From positions 5,510,401 to 5,574,400 of the forward strand of contig NZ_CP046622.1 in NCBI RefSeq assembly GCF_009755665.1: a stretch of 64,000 nt of DNA, given 5' to 3'. Source of the stretch: Variovorax paradoxus. Lineage in GTDB: Bacteria > Pseudomonadota > Gammaproteobacteria > Burkholderiales > Burkholderiaceae_C. The number at the start of each line of letters is the position of its first letter. The first letter of the stretch is position 1. The position numbers were made by a program, and so were the translations under genes. The notes under the pieces were generated by a model. The model was not told the origin of the DNA and ran no database searches. It saw nothing but the letters and a program-made list of their open reading frames with translations. Positions 47,803 through 55,983 of this stretch are shown here, piece after piece.

Positions 47803-48741
47803 ATGACTCCATCGAACACTGCCCCCGCTGCCCGGACCCTGGCAATCTCCTCGACCATCGACGCGCGCTTCGACAAGCCGGCGAGCGGCTGGCGGCGGCG
47901 CTTGTTCACCGTGATCTTCGAGGCCGACACGCGTGCCGGCCTGCTTTTCGATCTGGCATTGATCGCCGTCATCGTGACCAGCGTGCTCGTTGTAATTCTC
48001 GACAGCGTGCAGTCGATCCGCGACCAGTGGCGGCCTCTGTTCAATGCATTCGAATGGGGCTTCACCATTCTCTTCACGCTCGAATACATCGCGCGGCTCG
48101 CCTGCGTGAACAAGCCGATGCGCTACGCGCTGAGCTTCTACGGCGTGATCGACCTCCTGGCGCTGCTGCCAACCTACCTGGTGGCTTTCGCGCCCGAGCT
48201 CGCCTACCTCATCGATGTGCGCGTGCTGCGGCTTTTGCGCGTGTTCCGCATCTTCAAGCTGTCGCGCTACTCCGTGGAATACCGCGCGCTGGTGTCCGCC
48301 GTGGCCGCAAGCCGCCGGAAGATCACGGTGTTCGTCGGCTTCGTGATGCTCGTGGTGCTGGTGATGGGCACGCTGATGTACGTCGTGGAAGGCCCGGTGC
48401 ACGGCTTCACCAGTATTCCGGTGGCGATCTACTGGGCGATCTCGACCATGGCCACGGTGGGCTTCGGCGACCTGGTGCCCAAGACCGATCTCGGCCGCGC
48501 CATTGCATCCGTGATGATGCTGGTGGGCTGGGGCGTGCTGGCGGTGCCCACCGGCATCGTCACCGCCGAGATGGCGCGCCGCGGCCCGGGCGACGATGAG
48601 GCCCCCGTGGTGCTCGCGCCGCGCGGCGTGCTGGCGATGACGGCGCCCCCGGCCCCCGCGGTGCCCGCGGTGCCCGCGCGGCGGCTTACGCCCGCGGCCA
48701 GACGGCGCGCCCTTGCGCAGCATCGTCGAGGCGGGCGATGA
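47803..48741 (+). CDS. voltage-gated-type potassium ion channel
   Basis: This 312-residue six-helix channel subunit has an S4-like helix with spaced Arg (DVRVLRLLRVFRIFKLSRYS) and the selectivity filter ISTMATVGFGDLVP, the K-channel TVGFGD. The cytosolic tail after residue ~255 is Ala/Pro/Arg-rich with no nucleotide-binding domain. The last 56 bp overlap the convergent YigZ gene. Confidence 0.92.
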   Translation: MTPSNTAPAARTLAISSTIDARFDKPASGWRRRLFTVIFEADTRAGLLFDLALIAVIVTSVLVVILDSVQSIRDQWRPLFNAFEWGFTILFTLEYIARLACVNKPMRYALSFYGVIDLLALLPTYLVAFAPELAYLIDVRVLRLLRVFRIFKLSRYSVEYRALVSAVAASRRKITVFVGFVMLVVLVMGTLMYVVEGPVHGFTSIPVAIYWAISTMATVGFGDLVPKTDLGRAIASVMMLVGWGVLAVPTGIVTAEMARRGPGDDEAPVVLAPRGVLAMTAPPAPAVPAVPARRLTPAARRRALAQHRRGGR

Positions 48742-49276
48742 AGGCGTCGGCGTCGGGCTCGGGCAGCGTGAATGCGAATTCCACCGCGTCGCCGTGCCGC
48801 ACCTCCATGATCGAAGCGCCGCTCACATCTGCAATCTCGCGCCGCACGAGCCCTTCCAGCGCATAGGGCACGGTGCATTGCAGCAACCGCTGGCGCACCA
48901 GCGGCACCAGCGTTGCGCCAACGCAAGCCTGCGCAACCGCATCGGTGTAGGCCCGCACGAGCCCGCCCGCGCCCAGCTTGATGCCGCCGAAGTAGCGGAC
49001 CACGGTGGCGAGCACGCCTTCGAGCTGCTGATGCCGCAGCACCTCGAGCATCGGCCGGCCGGCCGTGCCGCCCGGCTCCCCGTCATCGTTGGCCGCCGAT
49101 TGGCCGCCGGCCATCAATGCCCAGCAGACGTGCGCGGCGGCGGGGTGTTCGTTACGCAGAGCTGCCACGATGGCCAGTGCAGCGGCGCGGTCGGCCACAG
49201 GCTGCACGCAACCGATGAAGCGGCTCTTCTTGACCAGCAGGTCGCTGTGCGCCGGTTGCGAGAGCGTGAAGCTCAT
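48686..49276 (-). CDS. YigZ/IMPACT family protein
   Basis: This 196-residue protein has the UPF0029/IMPACT N-terminal domain (VKKSRFIGCVQPVADRAAAL, then NDDGEPGGTAGRPML and VVRYFGGIKLGAGGLVRAY), all family signatures. A DUF1949-like C-terminal half follows. Homologues bind ribosomes or have been described as regulators; function here is not known. Confidence 0.92.
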   Translation of the reverse strand: MSFTLSQPAHSDLLVKKSRFIGCVQPVADRAAALAIVAALRNEHPAAAHVCWALMAGGQSAANDDGEPGGTAGRPMLEVLRHQQLEGVLATVVRYFGGIKLGAGGLVRAYTDAVAQACVGATLVPLVRQRLLQCTVPYALEGLVRREIADVSGASIMEVRHGDAVEFAFTLPEPDADAFIARLDDAAQGRAVWPRA

Positions 49277-49315
49277 GGGGCCGCCGTGTCCGCTTTTGTG
49301 GGGGCGCGAAAACGC

Positions 49316-49903
49316 TCAGCGCTCCCGCTCGAACTTGAACACCGCCGTGCCCGCGCGCGCGTTGGGCAGCCAGCGCACGCTGCGGCCGCCCTGCACGCCG
49401 AAGGCATCGAGCACGCGCAGGCTGTTCTTTTGCGCGAGCACTTCAAAGTCCTTGAAGGTGCCGACCCGGATGTTGGGCGTGTCGTACCACTGGTAGGGCA
49501 GGCGGCGCGTCACCGGCATGCGGCCGCGCGCAATGCTGATGCGGTTCGGCCAGTGGGCAAAGTTGGGAAACGCGACGATGCCGATGCGGCCCACGCGCGC
49601 GGTTTCTCGCAGCATGACCTCGGCATTGCGCAGGTGCTGCAGCGTGTCGATCTGAAGCACCACGTCGAAGGTGGCGTCGTCGAACACCGCCAGGCCTTCG
49701 TCGAGGTTCAGCTGGATCACGTCGACGCCGCGGCGAATGCACTGCAGCACGTTGCCGTCGGCAATTTCCACGCCGTAGCCGGTGCAGCCGCGCTCGCGCT
49801 GCAGCAGGTCGAGCAGGGCGCCGTCGCCGCAGCCGAGGTCGAGCACGCGCGCGCCCTCAGGCACGAGGTCGGCGATGAGGCGTTGGGTTTCGAGATCGCT
49901 CAT
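49316..49903 (-). CDS. metW: methionine biosynthesis protein MetW
   Basis: This 195-residue AdoMet-methyltransferase-fold protein works with MetX; the motif [16 protein letters not shown] binds AdoMet-like ligands, and [19 protein letters not shown] is typical of MetW. Its ATG overlaps the metX stop (ATGA). In several proteobacteria MetW is needed for full activity of the homoserine acyltransferase. Confidence 0.95.
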   Translation of the reverse strand: MSDLETQRLIADLVPEGARVLDLGCGDGALLDLLQRERGCTGYGVEIADGNVLQCIRRGVDVIQLNLDEGLAVFDDATFDVVLQIDTLQHLRNAEVMLRETARVGRIGIVAFPNFAHWPNRISIARGRMPVTRRLPYQWYDTPNIRVGTFKDFEVLAQKNSLRVLDAFGVQGGRSVRWLPNARAGTAVFKFERER

Positions 49904-51078
49904 TGGGCAGTACTCCCTTCGGCCTCGGTCTCGAGAGCCACGCGCTCGAAATAGGACCGCACCACGCCCATGTAGCGCACATCGTCGAGCAGGAACGCGT
50001 CGTGCCCGTGCGGCGCGTCGATCTCGGCGTAGCTCACGTTGCGGCGGTTGTCGAGCAGCGCCTTCACCAGTTCGCGGCTGCGCGCGGGCGAGAAGCGCCA
50101 GTCGGTCTTGAAGCTCACGAGCAAAAACTTGGCGGTGGCCTTCGCAAGCGCAGCGCTGAGGTTCCCGCCGTGCGCGCGTGCCGGATCGAAGTAGTCGAGC
50201 GCGCGCGTGATCAGGAGGTAGGTGTTGGCGTCGAAGTACTCGCTGAACTTGTCGCCCTGGTAGCGCAAGTAGCTTTCGATCTGGAACTCGATTTCCTGAG
50301 TGGAATAGCGGTAGTCCAGCGCCGCCGTATCGCCTTCGACCGCGCTGCGCAGGATGCGTCCGAACTTCTCGTTCATGACGTCGTCGCTCAGGTAGGTGAT
50401 GTGGCCGATCATCCGCGCAATGCGCAGGCCCCGCTTGGGAACCACGCCGTGTTCGTAAAAATGGCCGCCGTGAAAGTCGGGGTCGGTCACGATGGCGCGG
50501 CGCGCGACTTCGTTGAAGGCAATGTTCTCGGCCGTGAGGTTGGGCGCACTGGCCACCACCACGGCATGGCGCACGCGGTCGGGGTACTGCAGCGTCCATG
50601 ACAGCGCCTGCATGCCGCCGAGGCTGCCGCCCATCACGGCGGCGAGCGTGCGGATGCCGAGCGCGTCGAGCAGCGCGGCCTGGGCATCGACCCAGTCCTC
50701 GACCGTGACCACCGGAAAGTCGGCGCCGTAGATGCGCCCCGTGGCGGGGTTGGTGTGCATCGGGCCGGTCGAGCCGAAGCAGGAGCCGAGGTTGTTCACG
50801 CCGATCACGAAGAAGCGGTTGGTGTCGACCGGCTTGCCTGGGCCGACCATGTTGTCCCACCAGCCTTCGGACCTGGCCTGGCCTTCATAGACGCCCGCGA
50901 CATGGTGCGAGGCATTGAGCGCATGGCACACCAGCACCGCATTGCTGCGGTCGGCGTTCAGGGTGCCGTAGGTTTCGTAGGCGAGCGTGTAGCTGCCGAG
51001 CGAGGCGCCGCTGCGCAAGGCCAGCGGGCCCGCGAACTGCATCGACTGCGCAGAGACGACCAAAGAAGTTGACGACAT
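49900..51078 (-). CDS. metX: homoserine O-acyltransferase MetX (probably succinyltransferase)
   Basis: This 392-residue alpha/beta-hydrolase-fold enzyme activates homoserine for methionine synthesis. It has [15 protein letters not shown], the nucleophile elbow [12 protein letters not shown] and the C-terminal HGHDAFLLD with the catalytic His. Acyl specificity (acetyl or succinyl) cannot be read with certainty; many beta- and gammaproteobacterial MetX with MetW use succinyl-CoA. The start at 51078 is only five bases past the U-tract of a terminator hairpin. Confidence 0.94.
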   Translation of the reverse strand: MSSTSLVVSAQSMQFAGPLALRSGASLGSYTLAYETYGTLNADRSNAVLVCHALNASHHVAGVYEGQARSEGWWDNMVGPGKPVDTNRFFVIGVNNLGSCFGSTGPMHTNPATGRIYGADFPVVTVEDWVDAQAALLDALGIRTLAAVMGGSLGGMQALSWTLQYPDRVRHAVVVASAPNLTAENIAFNEVARRAIVTDPDFHGGHFYEHGVVPKRGLRIARMIGHITYLSDDVMNEKFGRILRSAVEGDTAALDYRYSTQEIEFQIESYLRYQGDKFSEYFDANTYLLITRALDYFDPARAHGGNLSAALAKATAKFLLVSFKTDWRFSPARSRELVKALLDNRRNVSYAEIDAPHGHDAFLLDDVRYMGVVRSYFERVALETEAEGSTAQ

Positions 51079-51083
51079 CAATG

Positions 51084-51117
51084 AAAAAACCCGGCCTCGC
51101 CAAAAACGAGCCGGGTT
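51084..51117 (-). terminator. terminator hairpin in the metX leader (possible attenuator)
   Basis: Read on the minus strand, AACCCGGC-TCG pairs with CGA-GGCCGGGTT (11 bp, one bulged base) around a short loop and is followed by six T, directly before the metX ATG. A good promoter lies upstream of it, so it may end transcripts from the GDT1-like gene, or control read-through into metX. Confidence 0.75.
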
Positions 51118-51145
51118 GTTCGCCAACGGACTGTCTTTAGCTGAA

Positions 51146-51173
51146 TTTATAAAGCGCCCGCAAGCTGAAGCAA
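51146..51173 (-). promoter_or_regulatory. candidate sigma-70 promoter of metX
   Basis: On the minus strand TTGCTT (-35, 51173-51168) and TATAAA (-10, 51151-51146) are separated by 16 bp. Transcription would start near 51139, giving a leader of about 60 bases that contains the terminator hairpin. Confidence 0.6.
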
Positions 51174-51207
51174 ATCGGCGCAGCCGGCAGTATATCGCTC
51201 CGCCGAA

Positions 51208-51771
51208 TTACCAGCCGACGATCATCACGATGCCAAGCACGAGGAAGATCGCCGCCGAGATGCCATGCACGAGCGTGATCGGCACCCGCTTCACCAGCTT
51301 GTCGCCCAGCCAGACCACGGGCGCATTGGCCAGCATCATGCCGAGCGTGGTGCCCGTGACCACCCAGATGTAGGCGTCGGTGAACCGTGCGGCGAGCATG
51401 ACGGTGGCGATCTGGGTCTTGTCGCCCATCTCGGCCAGGAAGAACGCGATGAGCGTGGTGCCGAAGACGCCGTAGTGCGAGGCGGCGGGCGCGTCTTCCG
51501 CGTCGAGCTTGTCCGGAATCAGCATCCAGGCGGCCATGGCGATGAACGAGCCCCCCAGGATCCAGCGCAGCACATCCGGGCCGAGCCAGTGCGTGATCCA
51601 GTTGCCGACGGCGCCGGCCAGAGCGTGGTTGACCACGGTGGCGACGAAGATCCCGAGCACGATCGGCCAGGGTTTTCTGAAGCGGGCGGCAAGCAGGAGG
51701 GCCAGCAACTGGGTCTTGTCGCCCATTTCGGCGAGCGCGACCACGCCGGTTGCAACGAGAAAAGCTTCCAT
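51208..51771 (-). CDS. TMEM165/GDT1 family manganese exporter
   Basis: This 187-residue membrane protein has two copies of the UPF0016/GDT1 signature, ALAEMGDKTQLLAL near the N-terminus and FFLAEMGDKTQIATV in the middle. Each lies at the start of a three-helix half, giving six helices. The family exports Mn2+ (and Ca2+). A yybP-ykoY manganese riboswitch in its leader supports this role. I start at 51771, where the first GDT1 helix begins. Confidence 0.92.
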   Translation of the reverse strand: MEAFLVATGVVALAEMGDKTQLLALLLAARFRKPWPIVLGIFVATVVNHALAGAVGNWITHWLGPDVLRWILGGSFIAMAAWMLIPDKLDAEDAPAASHYGVFGTTLIAFFLAEMGDKTQIATVMLAARFTDAYIWVVTGTTLGMMLANAPVVWLGDKLVKRVPITLVHGISAAIFLVLGIVMIVGW

Positions 51772-51780
51772 GAGAGCAGG

Positions 51781-51957
51781 GGTTCCTTGGGCCGAAGGAC
51801 GCAATTGACCGTGCAACACCTTCGGCCATATTCCCGAAGTTGCACGGTCAAAGGTCTCGCCAGGTGAATCACTGCACGCGCCATGTCCCGTGTGGGGCAG
51901 GACAAGTCTGTTGACGCGGGCCCTTCTCGCGATGGAAGGCGGCTACTCCCCAATGAC
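51781..51957 (-). promoter_or_regulatory. yybP-ykoY manganese riboswitch with expression platform
   Basis: On the minus strand the leader contains the hallmark GGGGAGTAGCC (51951-51941) and, 80 bases on, GGCGAGACCTTTGAC, the conserved 3' part of the Mn-sensing aptamer. P1 can form from GTCA..GG (from 51957) with CC..TGAC (to 51847). The P1 3' strand is also part of a 13-bp hairpin (TTGACCGTGCAAC, 51851-51839, with 51817-51805), so the two folds exclude each other. A further small hairpin (TCCTT/AAGGA, about 51798-51783) covers the likely Shine-Dalgarno. No T-run follows, which suggests translational control. Confidence 0.85.
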
Positions 51958-52065
51958 GGAGCGGATTCTACCTGCGGCTTTTCGGCCTCCCCGGCGCCAT
52001 TCTTGTAAGCGGGCGCTAGCTTCTTTTAATTTTTGGAGGCCCTACAGGAAGCGGCAAATTCCTGC

Positions 52066-52092
52066 TTGCATTTTGTGTATTTCACCCATAAT
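52066..52092 (+). promoter_or_regulatory. candidate promoter of the RNA-binding protein gene
   Basis: TTGCAT (52066-52071) and CATAAT (52087-52092) are spaced 15 bp, somewhat short. A leader of about 130 bases would follow. The remaining intergenic sequence between this and the riboswitch (51958-52065) shows nothing recognisable. Confidence 0.45.
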
Positions 52093-52229
52093 GCACGAGC
52101 CTCCCTCTTCGTTTTGCCGGGGCGGCAGTTCGGTGATCGGTCAGTTTCGCGCGACTCGACAGCTCTTGGTTGAGTGATGCTTTCGGGACTCCATCGCTTT
52201 TCTTGCTATGTGTTTATAGGAGTCCCTTG

Positions 52230-52793
52230 ATGGGCAACAAACTGTATGTCGGCAACCTGCCTTACTCGGTGCGCGACGGTGATCTCGAACAGGCTTTCGG
52301 ACAATTCGGCTCGGTGACCAGCGCCAAGGTCATGATGGAACGCGACACGGGCCGCTCGAAGGGCTTCGGCTTCGTCGAGATGGGCAGCGACGCGGAAGCA
52401 CAAGCCGCAATCAACGGCATGAACGGCCAGCCCCTGGGCGGCCGCAGCGTCGTCGTCAATGAAGCACGCCCAATGGAAGCACGTCCTCCCCGCAGCGGTG
52501 GCGGCGGCTACGGCGGCGGCGGTGGGGGTTATGGCGGCGGTGGTGGTGGCGGCTACGGCGGCGGTGGTGGCGGCGGCTACGGTGGTGGCGGCGGCGATCG
52601 CAGCGGCGGTGGTGGCCGTTCCGGCGGTGGCGGCGGTTACGGCGGTGGCGGTGGCCGCAGTGGTGGCGGCGGCGGTGGTGGTGGCGATGGCGGTTTCCGC
52701 AGCCCCTACGGCGCCGGTCCGCGTGGCGGCGGCGGTGGCCGCTCCGGCGGTGGTGGTGGCGGCGGCTACGGCGGCGGAAATAGCGGCTACTAA
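52230..52793 (+). CDS. glycine-rich RNA-binding protein with one RRM
   Basis: This 187-residue protein has an RRM at residues 1-80: RNP2 is LYVGNLPYS and RNP1 is KGFGFVEM. It is followed by a ~100-residue tail of almost pure Gly with Tyr, Arg and Ser (GGGGYGGGG and RSGGGG units). Such proteins bind single-stranded RNA and often respond to cold or stress; the low-complexity tail may drive self-association. AGGAG lies 8 bases before the ATG. The Gly tail is encoded by GGC/GGT runs that give long meaningless open frames on the other strand. Confidence 0.93.
   Translation: MGNKLYVGNLPYSVRDGDLEQAFGQFGSVTSAKVMMERDTGRSKGFGFVEMGSDAEAQAAINGMNGQPLGGRSVVVNEARPMEARPPRSGGGGYGGGGGGYGGGGGGGYGGGGGGGYGGGGGDRSGGGGRSGGGGGYGGGGGRSGGGGGGGGDGGFRSPYGAGPRGGGGGRSGGGGGGGYGGGNSGY
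52497..52787 (+). repeat. GGC/GGT codon repeat tract encoding the glycine tail
   Basis: Imperfect tandem repeats of glycine codons with interspersed TAC, CGC and TCC codons form a low-complexity tract prone to length change by slippage. It is in frame with the RRM gene throughout. Confidence 0.85.
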
Positions 52794-52817
52794 GCCCTGC
52801 ACCCCAGGCACACAGAC

Positions 52818-52841
52818 AAAAGGCTCCCGAGGGAGCCTTTT
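52818..52841 (+). terminator. rho-independent terminator
   Basis: AAAAGGCTCCC and GGGAGCCTTTT form an 11-bp inverted repeat around GA, ending the RNA-binding protein transcript. Symmetric A and T tracts would allow use by the convergent SDR gene as well. Confidence 0.88.
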
Positions 52842-52894
52842 CCTTTGGTGCTCGCGAAGAATCCGCTCGCGCACCCGGCAATAGTCCGGGCGGT

Positions 52895-53677
52895 TCAGCT
52901 TTCGCCGCTGCGCTTCTTGCGGGCCCTGCCTTGCACGGCCCGGTCGAGCAGGGCGTTCGGCAGCATGCGCATGAGCTTGGCGATAACGCCCATTTGCCAG
53001 GGAATCACGCGGTAGCTGGTGCCGGCCTCGATGGCGCGCAGCGCCTGGTCCGCAAAATCTTCGGCCCTCATGAGAAAGGGCATGCCGTAGCGGTTGCCCT
53101 GGGTCAGCGGCGTGTCGATGTAGCCGGGGCAGAGGGTGACGACCTTGACGCCGCTGTTATGCAGCTCGCCGCGCAAGCTCTCGCAGTACGCGACCACGCC
53201 TGCCTTGCTGGCGCAATAGGCGCCATGCCCCGGCAAGCCGCGAATGGCCGCAACGCTCGCAATGCCGACCAGTCGGCCGCTGCCGCGCTGCCTCATTGCC
53301 GCCACAAAGGGATGAAAGGTGGCCATCAGGCCAACGTTGTTGGTGGCAAAGGTCCGCGCCATCACGTCGATGTCTTCCCGCTCGGTGGTGTCGATGCCCA
53401 CGCTGATGCCGGCGTTGGCAATGACCACATCGGGCAAGCCCTGGCGCTCGATGCAGGCGGCGCCGGCGGCCAGGATGCTGTCGGTCTGCGCCACATCCGC
53501 GCTATAGATCTGGTAGCTGGCTGGATCGAGATTGCGGGCGTTCGCCCAGGTTTCGATTTCCGCCGTGCGCCGTGCCACCAGGGCCAGCCGGTAGCCGGCT
53601 TCGTGGAAGCGGGCGGCCAGGGCCTGGCCGATGCCGCTCGATGCACCGGTGATGAAAACCAGCGGGGACGTACTCAT
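52895..53677 (-). CDS. SDR family oxidoreductase
   Basis: This 260-residue classical short-chain dehydrogenase has the cofactor motif VFITGASSGIGQALAARF at the N-terminus, NAGISVG in the middle and the catalytic YCASKAG with Ser (IASVAAI) upstream. Substrate unknown. Its basic C-terminus (GRARKKRSGES) is unusual. It is 31 bp downstream of lptC on the same strand. Confidence 0.92.
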   Translation of the reverse strand: MSTSPLVFITGASSGIGQALAARFHEAGYRLALVARRTAEIETWANARNLDPASYQIYSADVAQTDSILAAGAACIERQGLPDVVIANAGISVGIDTTEREDIDVMARTFATNNVGLMATFHPFVAAMRQRGSGRLVGIASVAAIRGLPGHGAYCASKAGVVAYCESLRGELHNSGVKVVTLCPGYIDTPLTQGNRYGMPFLMRAEDFADQALRAIEAGTSYRVIPWQMGVIAKLMRMLPNALLDRAVQGRARKKRSGES

Positions 53678-53708
53678 GGGTGCGGGCGGCTTCCGGGTGA
53701 TTTTTTCT

Positions 53709-54353
53709 TCAGCGCGGCTTGCCGCCGGAGGCGGCCCCCGACGGAATCAGGACGCCGCGCACCCGCCCGGTCAGGTTGGCGACCCCGCTCAGGTTGTCGT
53801 AGTCGAGGTTGTCGGCAGTGAACTGGTCAGTGCCGCGAATGAGCGTGACGGGCTTGTTCGAGGTCACGCGTTCGGTGTCGAGGAACGCGTGCAGGAAGTC
53901 GCCGCGGAACTCGAGGCGCGGCGTGGCCTTGCCGTTGGGGCCGACGACCGGATCGCGAATCACGATGGCATTGCCGAAGAGCTGGATCTCGCTGCCGTCG
54001 GAATTCGACAGACCCCGATTGGCCGTGGCATGGGTCGTGTAGCCCTGCGGCGAGACGGAGCGCACCCGCACGTCGTCGACTTCGGTGGTGTCGGTGTCGG
54101 GGTAGTGCCGGCCTTCCTTGCCGTGGAGTTCGCTGCGCAAGTCGCCGTTGGGCAGGTAGTTCTTGATGACGAAGCCGCGCATGAAATAGTCGGGCTCGTG
54201 GGTGGGCGCCGCCTTGACCGTGGGCTCAAGCAGCTTGGGCGCGTTGCGCACCAGCCAGTAGGTGCCGAGCGCCACGGCTGCCGTCAGGATGATGGGCAGG
54301 TAGATCGTGGCGCGATCGACGCCGTTGCGCAGCAGGTTCCAGGCGCGGCTCAT
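53709..54353 (-). CDS. lptC: LPS export ABC transporter periplasmic protein LptC
   Basis: This 214-residue bitopic protein has one N-terminal membrane helix (YLPIILTAAVALGTYWLV) and a periplasmic jellyroll with DYFMRGFVIKNYLPNG and TTHATANRGLSNSDG. It hands LPS from LptB2FG to LptA. Its ATG overlaps the kdsC stop (ATGA). lptA and lptB, which usually follow, are not downstream here; an SDR gene takes that place. Confidence 0.93.
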   Translation of the reverse strand: MSRAWNLLRNGVDRATIYLPIILTAAVALGTYWLVRNAPKLLEPTVKAAPTHEPDYFMRGFVIKNYLPNGDLRSELHGKEGRHYPDTDTTEVDDVRVRSVSPQGYTTHATANRGLSNSDGSEIQLFGNAIVIRDPVVGPNGKATPRLEFRGDFLHAFLDTERVTSNKPVTLIRGTDQFTADNLDYDNLSGVANLTGRVRGVLIPSGAASGGKPR

Positions 54354-54898
54354 TGCGTGGGACCTCGTGCCGCGTCGAGCAGGCGCCTGTACTGGCCGCA
54401 GGCCGTCAGCAGCACGTCGCAGAACTCGCGCGCCGCGCCTTCGCCGCCGCGTGCGCGGGTGACGTAGTTGACGGCGTCGCGCACTTCCACGTGCGCGTTG
54501 GCCGGCGCCGCTGCAAAACCGGCGCGCGCCAGCACCGGCAGGTCGGGCCAGTCGTCGCCGATGGCCGCGGCCTGGTGCCAACCGAAGCCCAGCTGTTCGA
54601 GCATGGCTTCGGCCGCGGGCAGCTTGTCTTCGGTGCCATAGCGCACATGCTGGATGCCGAGCGCCTCGAGCCGCACGCGCAGCGGCTTGGAATCGCGCCC
54701 GGTGATCACCGCCGGCGTGATGCCGGCCAAGCGAAGCAGCTTGAGCCCGTAGCCGTCGAGAATGCTGAAGCGCTTGAGGGTTTCGCCGTGCTCGGTGAAG
54801 TAGACGCCGCCGTCGGTCAGCACGCCGTCGATGTCGAAGAAGGCCACCCGCACATCCTGCGCGGCGAGCAAGGTTTCGGCCTGGAAGTCGAGCGGCAT
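54350..54898 (-). CDS. kdsC: 3-deoxy-D-manno-octulosonate 8-phosphate phosphatase
   Basis: This 182-residue HAD-superfamily phosphatase makes Kdo for LPS. Motif I is FFDIDGVLTDGGVYF, the KdsC form of DxDGV, and later motifs are VITGRDSKPL and GDDWPDLPVLARAG. Starts in overlap with the kdsD stop (ATGA) and ends in overlap with lptC. Confidence 0.95.
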   Translation of the reverse strand: MPLDFQAETLLAAQDVRVAFFDIDGVLTDGGVYFTEHGETLKRFSILDGYGLKLLRLAGITPAVITGRDSKPLRVRLEALGIQHVRYGTEDKLPAAEAMLEQLGFGWHQAAAIGDDWPDLPVLARAGFAAAPANAHVEVRDAVNYVTRARGGEGAAREFCDVLLTACGQYRRLLDAARGPTQ

Positions 54899-55896
54899 CA
54901 GATGACCTTCGCGCGCATCAGGTCGTTGATGCTGAGCGCGCCGATCAAATGCCCCGCGGGGTCGACGATGAGCACGCTGGTGATGCGGTGTTCTTCCATC
55001 AGCTCGGCCGCCTCGACCGCCAGCGCCTCGGCGCGCAGCGTGCGGGGGCCGGGGTGCATCACATCGGCGGCGGTCAGGCCGCGCAGGTCGCCGCCGGTCT
55101 CCACCTGCCGGCGCAGGTCGCCGTCGGTGAAGATGCCGATGGCCCGGCCGTCGGCGTCGACCACCGCCGTGGCGCCCAAGCCCTTGGAGCTCATCTCGCG
55201 CATCAATTCGCTGAGCGTTGCGGTGGGTGCCACGCGCGGCACGTCGTCGCCCGAGCGCATCACGTCGCTCACATGGGTGAGCAGCTTGCGGCCCAGTGCA
55301 CCGCCGGGGTGCGAGCGCGCGAAGTCTTCGGAGCCAAAGCCGCGCGCGTCGAGCAGCGCCACCGCCAGCGCGTCGCCCATCGCCATCTGGGCGGTGGTGC
55401 TTGCGGTGGGGGCCAGGTTGAGCGGGCAGGCTTCCTTGGCAACGCCAGCATCGATCACGATGTCGGCATGCCGCGCCAGGGTGGAATCGGTGCGGCCGGT
55501 CATGGCGATGAGGGGCACGCCCTGGCGCTTGACCACGGGCAGGATCACGGTGAGCTCGTCGACCTCGCCGCTGTTCGAAATGGCCAGCACCAGGTCGACC
55601 GACTTGATCATGCCGAGATCGCCGTGGCTGGCCTCGGCCGGGTGGACGAACATGGCCGGCGTGCCGGTGGAGGCCAGGGTGGCGGCGATCTTGCGGCCGA
55701 CGTGGCCGCTCTTGCCCATGCCCATCACGACCACGCGGCCGCGCACTTCGAGGACCTTGCGCACGGCCTCCACGAAGCTCGGACCCACGCGCGACTTGAG
55801 GCCGAGTACGGCATCGGACTCGATGTCGAAGGTGGCACGGGCCCGCGCGAGGATGGCGTCGGCGTCGACCACGGGGGGCAGGGGAGCTGAACTCAT
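54898..55896 (-). CDS. kdsD: arabinose-5-phosphate isomerase
   Basis: This 332-residue enzyme converts ribulose 5-phosphate to arabinose 5-phosphate, the first step of Kdo synthesis. It has an N-terminal SIS domain (VMGMGKSGHVGRKIAATLAS, then PAEASHGDLGMI) and two C-terminal CBS domains (around VMRSGDDVPRV and VMHPGPRTLRA). Divergent from the Kef-type antiporter gene with 87 bp between. Confidence 0.96.
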   Translation of the reverse strand: MSSAPLPPVVDADAILARARATFDIESDAVLGLKSRVGPSFVEAVRKVLEVRGRVVVMGMGKSGHVGRKIAATLASTGTPAMFVHPAEASHGDLGMIKSVDLVLAISNSGEVDELTVILPVVKRQGVPLIAMTGRTDSTLARHADIVIDAGVAKEACPLNLAPTASTTAQMAMGDALAVALLDARGFGSEDFARSHPGGALGRKLLTHVSDVMRSGDDVPRVAPTATLSELMREMSSKGLGATAVVDADGRAIGIFTDGDLRRQVETGGDLRGLTAADVMHPGPRTLRAEALAVEAAELMEEHRITSVLIVDPAGHLIGALSINDLMRAKVI

Positions 55897-55983
55897 CGCC
55901 GGATTTTACGGGCCGGCCGGCATCTGCCGTCATCGGGTGAAAGCGGTGCGTGCGGGGCATGGACATTGCTCTAGCATCCAGCC

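Noticed and set aside
51076..51173. SAM-II or similar riboswitch before metX
   Set aside because: The leader of about 60 bases consists mainly of the terminator hairpin, and I see no known aptamer core.
52497..52787. CRISPR-like repeats
   Set aside because: The repeats are in-frame glycine codons of irregular length without spacers.
52206..52884. Long Ala/Thr- and His/Arg-rich frames on both strands opposite the RNA-binding protein
   Set aside because: They are by-products of the GGC/GGT repeats; no start signals or homology.
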